From Anseranas semipalmata (lineage: Eukaryota > Chordata > Aves > Anseriformes > Anseranatidae): a stretch of DNA of 64,000 nucleotides. The DNA is taken from positions 664,772 through 728,771 of the forward strand of contig VXAA01001497.1 of NCBI GenBank assembly GCA_013399115.1, in the 5' to 3' direction. Positions 40,901 through 52,100 of this stretch are shown piece after piece; the first letter of the stretch is position 1, and each line of letters opens with the position of its first letter. The translations under genes and the position numbers were made by a program. The notes under the pieces are model-generated. The model was not told where the DNA came from. It saw only the letters and a program-made list of their open reading frames with translations, and ran no database searches.

Positions 40901-42237
40901 ACATGAAAGTTTCTACCCTCTATCAGAGGAAATGCCAACTGTGATCACTAGTTCAGAGTCACAGCTGTACCACCTACTGAAACTGCTCAGAGCATTAAGG
41001 ATTACTTGTGATACCTTGGCTTGAAAGGGGTTTTGTTGGGGGATGTCATACCTAACTTTATCCACAGTCGTTTATATTGTAGTCATTTCAGTCATCTGTC
41101 CTTTCTGGGATAAACTGGTAAATATGTATCTCTGGATGACAGCAATTACCACTTTTTTTTTTTTTTTCCAATTAATTGCTTTGTAATATTGAATAACCCT
41201 AGCAGCCTTTTCCTTGCATCCTTACAAGGATGTCATGCAGGCCAGGACCGATGGGCCTTTGTGACAGCTGTGTTATTTCAGTTTTGTTCACTTGTTGTGT
41301 TTCAACAGCTACATTACAAACTTGCCAAAAGTTATGCCAAGTGACTCATCTCCCACCACTGAACGTACCTCTTTCAGAAAACAGTCAAGTTCTCAAAATG
41401 ATATTTGACTTCAATAATTTCTGAGGCTACCATTGCATTTTAAAAAGCAAGTGAGCTTCTTATTTTGACGCTTGGCACCATACAAAATGCTGACCTCTAC
41501 AAACTCTTTCCCATACATCAGAATGACACTAGATCTTCCCCCTTACTATTAGTTTATTTATTAAACTTCAGTAGGCTATCTGTTCAGACTTATTGGTAAT
41601 TCTTATCTGACCAAGAAGATTACTGACAGGTTCATCCATTTTAAAAGGAGGCTAGAATGGATTTCTCATTTGGCTGTCAGTCCATGTTCTTCATTTGTCA
41701 GAAAAAGGTCTAACCTCACTCTTCATTTGTCAAGTCTGTCTTTCCCATCATATACAGTGGGTTAGAGATTACAAGTCATCTCAAGTACTTATAGCAAGTA
41801 TGTTGTGGACAATAAGAATAGGATTGTTCGGCTGTGAAAGACATGTACAGTAGCTCATAGGAGAAGCTGCAGGACACCATTTGCAGGATCAAGCCAATAA
41901 AGTATAACAACAAAATACAGCAGACTCCTGCATCATTCACAGGTACACAAGCTTTCTCTTTTCAGTCTTGCTTTCTTTGTCTCTGATGCTTGTGAGAGGA
42001 CAACAAGGTTTCCTGCATTCTGACATGCTGTGTGTAAAAAGCTATCAGCAGGATTTTTTTTAAGGAAGCAGGGGGAGTTTGTTTCAATTCTGTCGAGCTT
42101 TTTAATTCTTTGCATCCCAAGGATAATTATTATTCAGAAAAGAATATATACATATTTATATAAGTGTTTCCATAACTTCTAAGATAAAGCTAGGTTTTGG
42201 AAAGGGTAAGAAATATCCTACAACTCACCAGACCAGG
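37931..42237. other. AT-rich non-coding stretch
   Basis: If the 36.8 kb donor is real and used on the plus strand, this lies in intron 1. It contains a duplicated AATGTTTTATACATTA (38,461-38,476 and 38,487-38,502) and an octamer ATTTGCAT at about 38,995. The surroundings, about 38,920-39,060, look like non-repetitive sequence that might be regulatory. Poly-A at about 38,820-38,835 and poly-T at about 41,152-41,167 are visible. No exon was recognised. Confidence 0.45.
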
Positions 42238-43353
42238 TGTCATGGAGCAGCAAGGAACAGCTCAAGAACAGGGAACGAGGAACCAGTGAGGATAACCCCT
42301 CCCAGCATCACAGCACCCATCCCAGAGCACCTAAGTGAGGTGAACAGTACAGGCCTATAAATCACGGTCAGGTTCACCCCTAAGCCCCCACCATGAAGGA
42401 AGCTTGCTGTGACAAGGCAGGTCTGAGGTCAAGCTGGGAAATCAACCTGCAAGTCAGGGACAGGATCAATCAAGTCCAGTAATTGCTAAGCAGGTCCATC
42501 ATGACAGAGAAGCTCTGAGATCAAGCTGGAAATCCAGCCTAAGATCAGGACCATCCATGGTCAGGTATACCTGTGGCTGAGCTAGAGACCGACATTCCTA
42601 CAGCACAGCCAGGAAAGAAATTTAGGCTATTGGGCTGAGTTTTAAAAAGCCTCTGTGCCCATTGGCAAGGGTGTGGGTGGAGGCTCCAGATGAGGCTTGT
42701 TGGGCCAGTAAGGCTTATTAATGCACTCAGAGCCAAGACATGGGAATACTTATATGATGGTGGAAGAGTAGAGAAAGTAATATTTGCGCCTGCTTAATTG
42801 GGTAGTTTTGTGCTAGAAGCAGGTGATAAAGGAAGTACAAACTAGGTGTGTAACAAGAAGCTAGTCAGAATTTTTTTTAAAAAAAAAAGCTGTTACAAGC
42901 TAGAGAAAAATTAATCAATAAGTAGCCTAGGAGGTATGAGAAATGGAGGGAGAAAAGGATGAATAGAGGAAAAAATATATATATAAGAAGAAAAAAACAG
43001 GGTTTTAATGAGAGCAATAGAGTTACAAGAAACAATGTTCTTGTAGAAATATGGGATAAACCTGGAGTATGTGTGTTTGTTTTACCTATTTTGGGGGCAG
43101 CTTGAGCTTTGCCATTATAATTGCACCAAAAAAGGAAAATACATTTCTGCTAAGCTGTTATGCTCCATGTCTTTGCTTTTTCTTTCAAGTTGTTCTCATT
43201 TCTTTTGTTATTTCTTGTTTTCCTTTTGGTGCAAGGGTTTACTGTCTGTAGATTTTTTTTTTCATAAAAAACTATTTTATGAATAAATAGTGTTCTATCT
43301 TCTGTTTTTCAACTTCTGTGCCCTGATATGTGCCAAGAATTCTGTACAGCCAA
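42238..43353 (+). repeat. Unclassified interspersed repeat, possibly a solo LTR
   Basis: The segment begins TGTCATGG, contains TATA-like words (CCTATAAATC near 42,354 and TTTTAAAAAGCC near 42,640), a reverse CCAAT word (CATTGGC near 42,660) and an AATAAA at 43,281. It also holds two diverged internal copies at about 42,409-42,461 and 42,501-42,553 sharing TCAAGCTGG. The six bases before the start (ACCAGG, 42,232-42,237) recur at 43,354-43,359, which could be a target duplication. However, the right end does not finish in canonical CA and no coding region or primer-binding site is seen. The boundaries and the LTR reading are therefore tentative; the 42.24-42.75 kb part looks most repeat-like. 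Confidence 0.35.
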
Positions 43354-43359
43354 ACCAGG

Positions 43360-46300
43360 ATCAGGTCTATAGTTGACTGCATTTGGCTCTCTCTTTGCTT
43401 AGGTATGGGTTTTGCTCACTGTTTGTAAGGAAGGGGCTACTGACTTGGAGTTGATCAGACTTTGAACTCACCTGCAGTAATGTAAATGTGGTTCTACACC
43501 AGGAAAACTTAGATCAGATCATGGCTAATTATCTCTAGTAATTTCTCAACCCATATAAAAAACTGCTTAAAATGCTGCTTTCTGCTTAATAATGCCCCTT
43601 CCTGTTTCATGCACCTTCAACCCTTCCATCATTAGGTCTTTCGATGTTTTTCTGTCAACTCAGATTTTGTCTCTGCCACTTTCCTCTCGCTTCCTAATCA
43701 CAGATTTGGGCATGATTCTCATTGACCTTGTCAAGCTCGGACTAATGAGCAATTTCACAAAATGAGAATCAAATGCAATATTTTATGCTTCCACATTCAG
43801 AATTATATTTTAAGATAAATATAAATTCTTATTACCCTGTGTTAAAATATATGACAATCTTAATAAATCATTGACTCTTTTTTTAGAATTTCATAATCTA
43901 AATCCAATTAATAAACAGGAATTAGGGAAAATAGAAAACATATCAAGTCCTTTAAGCAGAACAAATAATTCCTAGCTCTTACTGCAGATTCATCTTGCAC
44001 TCGATTTCACATCCTGCTTTCAAAATAACCGCATCAACCAAAATTTTACTTAGTGTGACAGGTGAAGTGAAAACACAAAACAGAATAAAATATCTGAATG
44101 GAGCGTACATATTACTTAATGGTTACACATGTGCATTATGTCCACTGCATGTGCAGTTCTTTCCGACTATATTTGGAAAGAGATGGCTATCTGAATTAAT
44201 CAGGGTTAAACTCTACTGTATAAAGTCTAATGTACCCTCATGCTTCTAAATCTGATCCATAATTTAATTTACTGTATTCAAATTCATGCATGATCTGACA
44301 GATTTGATAATCTAAGCTACCGTAATCTATTTCTCCTTTCAGGAGAATTATGCATCAAGCACCAGATTTCTGGAATCAACCTAAAAAGTTTAAATCATGT
44401 CTCATCTAAAGGTTGTCAGGAAAACATGCATTTTTATTTTTAAACTGACATGAAGAAGGTGTGTTACTATTTCTGGTGTGTGATAACAAGAACTGACAGG
44501 ATTTAGTCCTTTAGTATGGAAATGTGAGGCACGTATTCAAGTTACATTGATTTTAATAATAAAACAATTATTATTTGAAGTTGTTGAATATTAAGTACAT
44601 GGGGAATTTACCAAATGGTTTGAATTAGTGCATGTATTTGTTTATCTTATTTGATTATATCATCAAGGAAAGAGCATATTCTTTTTGTGAATAACTTGAA
44701 TCTTCCTCTCATATTTTTGCTTCAATCAACAACAAAAATTGTTTTTGTTTTCCACCTGACATATCACATTCCATCAATATTTCAAGAGTCTTTCCATCCT
44801 GAGCCCCATTCCACAAGTACCTTTATCCACCAGTTTGATCTTCTTCAGAAGGCTTTTGCTGCTACTCAATACAAATTATTTTCACCTGTGACTTGTCAGT
44901 GCACATGTGCCTATGGGTAGATGACTCAAAAGTCCAGAGTGCCCTTTGACATGGGGACTGTCCTGGCTCCTTTAGGAATGCTTCCAGGAGTCTTATGCAC
45001 ACAAATATGGACTTCAAACCATGTCCCAGACCTGTTCCCCTGTGGCTCTGAGCTGGTGGCCTCTCCCAGTCCTGGGGTGCCTGGGGTGGGAGAGGGAGCC
45101 ACCAGCAGCAGTGAGCACTCCTTAATTTGCTTCAGGAAAGTGCAGCTGGGTTAGTGGAAGAGTTTAAATGCATGGTCTGAGCATTTTCCCTCTGATGAGA
45201 TGCAGCCTTCTCTTACGGCCTTTTGCACCTACAGATCACTAACTGTAGCAACCTCTGACAGGGAGGCATTGCTGCAGAGTGGGGGGCAATGAGGGACACT
45301 TCCCTGCCGCTCTGGCAATGAGGCATCTAACGATGATGGGCACTTGTGGGCAGGTGAATGCTTTGTTTATGTGTGTTGACCCAGTGTGCTTGTGCAGACT
45401 TCTGGATATGATAGGATGGCTCTACTCCACTTACCTTAGATTGTGCTAGGGCTACTGAGGCTTGGTCTGCCCTTTGAGATTTTAACACCTATATTAAGAG
45501 ATGGTAAGCAGCAGGAAGCCCAACACTTCAAAATCACTGCAGACACAGATAAACCATAACCAACATTCCATCTACCAAATTTGATTGAACTTTGAAAATT
45601 TAATTGCCCTTCTAGCTCGTGCTCAGTCCTTGCCCAGCAGATGGTAGGGGTATGTTTCCCATTGCTCAGTGTGAGGTAATAAACAAGAGATGTTAGCTAT
45701 CCCCTTTCTTTGGGAAATTCAGTGGTGGGAAAACATCAAAAGCTCCCCTGAGCATGCAACACCTCAGATTTGGTTTGCACAGAGTGACAATTTCTTACCT
45801 GGCCAAGCCCTTAGCAGAGTTTCTGAATATTTACATGAAAGCTATTACAGGGAGGGAAAAAAAAGGGAAATAGTAAAAAATTGATCTGGAGGTTTTCTTA
45901 AGACACATTTTTTTCTGAGAAATTTCTATTCTTTTCCATTTCCCATAGGAAATTTATTAATAGTATCAATGAAGAGAGTAGTATTTGAGGTGAAACGCTT
46001 CTACCACTTCAAAAAACAAAACAATCCACCACCACCACCAAAGAGCATAGAGACCAATTCAGAACAGTTTCAGAATAAAGTAATAAAAATGCAGCAGCCG
46101 TGATATTACAGAGATTGTAGGGAGCCTTAGAAGTTTCTGCTATGAATTGGACAACTGCTTATTGTTTTATGCAGAAACCCATGATATGATGTGCTGATCT
46201 GTTCGAACTTGGATGCGGAAAGAAAAATTTCTTTGTTAAAATGCTTGGCTCAGAGTGATTGATGGACAGTACAAGGTGCCAGAGATAAAAGAGAATTTAA

Positions 46301-47220
46301 AAATGCCCACCAGTAGTGTAACTCTGGAGAACAGCACTTCACTCCCTGTCTGTGAGTAGAGGCAGTAAGGAAGGAGAGTGGTGAAGGCAGCCCTGTTTCT
46401 GGTAATAGCAGATTCTGAAGCAGCAAATGTTTTTCATATTTTTCAGGTATTTCAGACAGAGGAGGCTGACTATGAAACTGTATGGCAGAAATCTGAGGAG
46501 TATTGTGTTCCATCTGAAAACGAATGAACACATTTATATAGAGATGCATTTTTGCAGATATTACAGAAAGGACAGAAAAACAGGGAGGGCTTTTTGACTG
46601 ATATAAGACTGAAGAGCTGGGCTTGCAATTTTGAGTACCTGTGTCTTGGATAAGAGAACAGATCTTGAAAAGAGGAGACACGGAATTAAGCTATGATTAA
46701 AGCAAATAGAATTTACCAAGGAAAAGAAGTAATGTAATACAAGCCTTTAGCGTGTGGATGGTGTGCAGTCTGGACATGACAGAAAATTCAAAACATTAAA
46801 GGAATGGAGGGTTTAGCCAGAAAGGCATGAAAAGCTCAAAGAGAGAGTTCACAAATAAACACCACAAGAGCTACACAAGCTGAAAGCAAATGGGACATTT
46901 CTTATTCCTAACTGCAATATAGGAGACCAATTAATGAGCTGTCAGAAATGGTTACTTCCAAACTGAAAGAAAAACCATAGATGGTAGAAGGTAAAGAAGT
47001 GAAATTCAAGGCTTAGGGAAGGAGAATTACCACACTAAATGAATTTGTTTTCTGAGTGTGTGGGTAAAGCAATTGGTGAAGATACAGATTTTAATAGTAC
47101 AAGGCAAACTTAATATGCCTTCCTTGTATTAAAAAGTGTTGATTCCCTCAAGTAATACCCAAGCTAGTTCTGAGCAAGATATCCCAGATGCCCTGTAATG
47201 TCTTTGTCTTTGTACAGCAG
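43360..47220. other. AT-rich non-coding stretch
   Basis: No gene could be supported. A moderately GC-richer segment lies at about 44,930-45,330. A 143-codon minus-strand frame at 46,250-46,681 has no recognised domain. A short (CAC)n lies near 46,026-46,040. Confidence 0.5.
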
Positions 47221-47351
47221 CAAACTGCTGTTTTTCTTTCTTCTTTTTTTCTTTTCTCTGTCAGTTTTTTTCTTTGTTTTGCTCGTTTTGCTCTTTTTAC
47301 TTTTTTTTTTTTTNNNNNNNNTTTTTTTTTTTTTTTTTTTTTTTTTTTTTG
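47221..47351. repeat. Pyrimidine-rich / poly-T tract with an 8-base gap
   Basis: A CT-rich segment leads into poly-T from 47,301 to about 47,350, broken by eight N at 47,314-47,321. The N run is an unresolved homopolymer length. The poly-T could be the tail of a minus-strand retroposon, but no polyadenylation signal lies next to it and nothing recognisable follows. Confidence 0.9.
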
Positions 47352-48864
47352 ACTGAGTTGGTTTGTTATGGGCTGGTAGTCTTTGTTATAGGCTTGGGAG
47401 TCACTGGTTAATGAATGAAGCTGGGGCAAGTATGTGCCTACTTAGGCAAGTATGAGGCCTAAGGAGGTGACATGGGTCTGGGCACTGCGAAGTACAGATC
47501 AAGGTCAGGAGGTGAGCTGGGTCATTGCAATCTTTTGCAGCTTTTGCCACCTCTACCTGGATGCCTCTCTGGGGGCATGGATGCACCCAGGGCTGCTTCT
47601 CCCCTCCTGCATATCCATGCCATGCTCCCTTCCTCTGACTTCCAGAAGAATGGTGGGCCTTGAAAGAGAGGAAATGTTTATGGCTACTTCAAACTACATT
47701 CCATGGCACAAGGCCTTAGTGAAGACAGACCTCCTTATTCAGAGTCGTTGTTATCTTTTCCAGAATTAATGCTGTTAATACCTTTTAACTCAGTTTTCCA
47801 AGTATTTTAAAATCATATGTATTAATCTTGAATAGGGCTGTATAAATCCTGGCTTAACAAAATCTATGAAGAATTCAAAACAGCACAGAATGTTTTTTAT
47901 GCATTCTGAAATCAAGCTGCAAATCTATGGCCACCACAGAAGGAGTCTAAGCCAGGACCGTAGCAAGATGGGACTGAAGCCACATATGGATATCAGCTAC
48001 CTAGATTCAGTGTAAATCTTTCATCCTGTATTGCTGCCACAGGACAGAGTTGATACCTAAGCAAATGTGGGAATACCACACTAATTTGGAGAGTATGCAA
48101 CAGACTCAGATCAGGAGAGAGCAGACATTCCTCAGGCAGTGACCTGTACACAGGAGGGATACAGGCCACAGGCCTTCCAGTAACCAATGGATCAATGGAA
48201 ATTCAGCAGGCTCATCCTGCAACCTGCCTGCGCTCAGCCAGTCTTGTAGTCAGCATTATAATAACTGATGTAATGTTGACGCAATATATGACATCATATA
48301 ATGTTGACGCAAGTCAGTGGAAGACACAGCTGCGGAGCTGAGGAGCCCAGAGTCGGCCCATGCTTAGCTTGAACACATCGCTGCTGTACAGTTATTCATA
48401 GCAAACAACAGCAGTAGCACACGATGTTTTAGGGAGCACAACATATGCAAGGGTTAGGACCATCTTTCAGGTCAGTAACTTCAAGAATGGCATTAGTTAA
48501 TAATTATGCACAGATTTAATTTAGAAAATGCCAGATGTGCCAAGGAAATCTTTACTGATGCTTTGAAAAAAGGCCTGAAATCTTGTTAGGCTGTTTGAGG
48601 TGGACAGACGGATCAAGGCGGAAAGCATGTCTCCCACTGCATAGAGAAGTATATAGAGAAGTATATACCAAGGATATTGAACTAAAATAACAAACTTCCT
48701 ATCTGCGTAATAAAGATGATCCAAATTCCAGTTCTGACTCATTACTCTCACTCATCATTAGGATGGTTGAAACTGGAAGCGCTTTTAAAGGCTCTTTTTC
48801 CCACTTGGGTTCTCACTGGTGAATGGAGGGTGAGGTCCCACTGTCTTAAAGGTCCCCTTATGTT
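47352..48864. other. Non-coding stretch
   Basis: No gene could be supported. A 105-codon frame at 47,452-47,769 is unrecognised. TAATGTTGACGCAA occurs twice (48,271-48,284 and 48,299-48,312), and a 12-13 bp tandem repeat of TAGAGAAGTATA lies near 48,641-48,667. Confidence 0.5.
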
Positions 48865-49136
48865 GCTTCAGGTCAAAAGGCAATGGCTATAAATTGAAAC
48901 ACATGGAAATCTACCTGAACGTCAGAAAACTTTTTTTTTTTTTTCTGTGAGCATGGTTGAACACTGAAACAGGTTACCCAGAGGGGTTGTGGAGTCATCT
49001 TCATCTTTGGAGATATTCAAAACTGTGCTACATTCAGTCCTGGACAACTGGCTTTGGGTGGCCCTGCTTGAGCAGGGGTCTTAGACTAGATGACCTCCAG
49101 AGCTGACCTCCAACCTCAACCATGCTGTGATTCTAT
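48865..49136 (+). mobile_element. CR1 LINE 3'-end fragment (plus strand)
   Basis: CR1 3' words in order: GGTCAAAAGGCAATGG, GAACGTCAGAAAAC, a T-run, CAGGTTACCCAGAGGGGTTG, TGGAGATATTCAAAA, CTGGACAACTGGC, GAGCAGGGGTCTTAGACTAG, CCAACCTCAACC and the terminal ATGCTGTGATTCT. It corresponds to the last part of the element, mostly 3' untranslated, with no reverse-transcriptase frame. The short T-run usual at this position in CR1 has grown to 14 T (48,931-48,944). The left edge may extend somewhat further upstream in diverged form. Confidence 0.93.
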
Positions 49137-52100
49137 ATCTTTCCCTTGGGGTTTTGTTTTCTAGACAGCTCTTCACTTATATGAGGCTTGCACAAATGTT
49201 GTCTCTAAATCATCTACATTTCTGACAGATTTGATTGCTACTGGTCAGTGCATTCAAAAGTTAGTAAGAGGAGGTTCCTGCAGAGGAGAAGACCACCACA
49301 GAGTGTAATTATAGAAAGGAGAGCACTTAGGAAACTGTTGAAGTAGACAATCAAAGAAAGAGTCAGCTTTAACCAAAACAATATTTCTGCTCCTGATTTC
49401 TTCCCTATGCCCTTGTCTGGTCACCTCTGGATTACATGAGTGAGAAAGCATGAGGTCAAGGTAGAAATGGAGCACACATCTCCAGAGTCTATCACCTATT
49501 CTAAGCTGGGAGAAGTGCTTCTTATAGCACTGCCGTGCCACTGCTATGAATTGGGTTTTTTAAATAAATTACATTCAGACTCCAGCTAATTATCTTATAG
49601 CTGCAACTGTTTTTCAAAATGACAATTCAAGCACTTTGTAACCCACATATGTATTTTCCCAAAACTACCTCAGTTCCTTCAGTTTATGCACCTCAGTCAA
49701 GTGTAAAATTAAACCAAACCAGGAAGAAAATAATGCTCAGAGAAAGAAAAGCACATCTGGAAAAATAAATCAGTGTATTGTCTTAACGCATTGTAGTCAA
49801 AGGCTGAGAAGTGGAAAATAGAAATCACATTCCATTTTATGAAAGCCCCACTGCTGACAGAGGTGAAACTAATAAGGCTGGTAAATCTTTGTAATAAATA
49901 TTTAATAAAACTTCATAGGTATATGATTTACTGCATTATCCTTCCTTGAAGAAAGGAAGTAACTAAGATGCTATATTTGCAAAGAGTATGCATTTCCTTT
50001 AATATTGCAAATCAGAAGTCTCCCCGCTGGTCACAAAAGTGTGGGTGTAAAATGAAATTTTCCTCTATTTTTTTGCTAGGATGCACCTCATGGCCAGTAC
50101 CTCCTAACCTAAAATGATGAGAAATTATGAAAATGTCCCCAGTTAGAAAGAAAACAAACATTCCTGAAGAGATCAACTGCTTTTTTGGAATGTGAGGAAA
50201 TTTCTTTGTGGAGAAGACAGCTTTCTTGTGAGTCATAAACCTCCATGGTTCTCCTGATCTCAGTGCAGTCAGAATTCACAGACTTAGCACAGGTCCTCAT
50301 TCCTATTTTAATATAACTTCCCCATGTGCTAGAATTTAATTTGCTTAGATAACATCACTTTATTTGCTTGACGTGTGTATATACCTATACACTTTTCTGC
50401 ATGTAATTAAAGCAATCATTGAACGTATTTATAAAAAAAGACACACAATGTGCTATATGTCTAAGTAATGATGTTAGAAGTTGCTGTTTTAAGCTTCATT
50501 AAGATTTTTATGAAAAAAGAAAAGTGCTTCTGGCATTATACAGTTCTGCAGAAAATCTTTGATATACATGTTAGCACCAATTTATGGGTAGGTTTTGGGT
50601 TTATATTTAAAGGAATATTTCATATGCTCTTTTGGAGAGGAGAGTCTTTAAAAGACTAACAGGGAATTTTGCATGGAAGGAAAGATCATTTGGTACCTTT
50701 GCAAGACGGTCTGCCTAAAAGAGACAGCTCTCACTAATGACTAAGAAGATGAATTTTCCAAAAGTGCAGTGATTCGTGGAAATGGCTTGTATTGCTTTCT
50801 TACCATACCACTCATTTCCATGGATCGATTTATTGATGGTTTTGAGCCCATTAGTAACTATATCTGAAAACTGCTGCCTTACGTGTGTTCACATTGTAGG
50901 TCTTAAGTAGGGCTGAATTCCCCAGAAAAACATCCTGTAGTTATTTCCCAGCATGATAGGGTTTGTCACAGAATGCTGTGGGGAAAGTAAAAAAATGCTA
51001 TAGAAAAGGAATAAATGCAACTTACTGCTTTTTTATCACAACGTTGATGGTGAACAAGACTGTATTCTACTGCAGCCTTGAGATACTGTGAAAGAAAAAT
51101 ATGGGAACTATAAAAAAAAAATGGGAAGTGACATTTTCTCCCGACTTCAACAATAAGTATATTGGTTGTAGAATAGGTAGGTGGGACAAGAACATGTACA
51201 ACGCTCATCTGCTTTTAAAGAAAAGACTATTTTTTGGCCTACAGAATGGAGAAACTGTTCAAGAATAGTTTATCCATGTGAAAATATAATCAAGGAAGGC
51301 CTACCAACCAAGGTCAGTACCTCCTAAAATGATTTGCTAAATAAATTCAGCCCTAGGCAGGCTAAGGTGCTGGCAGCTTACTTTAATGAGCACATTGGTT
51401 TCCTTTGCCCCAAGCTTTTTGAAACAGCATACAATGGCACAGGGCTTGAGTAAGCAGCAAGTCCTTTCCCTGTGTTTAATGTGGGGGGGAACCGCACCTA
51501 TCCTATTCCAAACAGTTGTGTATCTTGTCCTGGCACAAAGAAGTAAGCAGAAAAGATATAAAAAAAAAATCTTCCTGAAACTTTTCCTGGTTTAAGATGT
51601 TGAAAATCTATGCCTAGGTTCTTAAGAGAAAACCAAATTAGTTGGACTCTTGACTGTTCTTTTCCTGAAGTTCCTGTTAGAAAATGTGTTCTTGTTGCTC
51701 CCTTATGGATTTTGCTTCAGCTGTAAAACCTCACATCCTAAGCTTAAAAATAAATGTCAGTCTGTGCTGGCATTTGTGACAAGGCAGCAGGTTTGGAACA
51801 ATGATCCATAAAGTTCCTTTTAGCACTCTTTTCATATTTTCAAGCAAACCTTCCCCAAGAATTATGATGAACAAGTGGAGAGCGGCATTCAGCAGCAGGG
51901 AGTCACTAATGACCGTTTCTGTCCTTACCAGTAAATAGCACAGCACTTAATGCAAATTACTTTTGAGTATTTCTCAAGACAGTTGAATGAAGAAACCAGG
52001 CACAGACAGATTTAAATCTCCTCTCTCTTAATTAACATGCATCTGGCAAATGCCGTACTGTAAATACTGTATTATCTCCAATAGTGTAAAAGAAGTACAG

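Noticed and set aside
46250..46681. 143-codon minus-strand frame
   Set aside because: No recognised motif or family resemblance and no supporting signals; likely chance.
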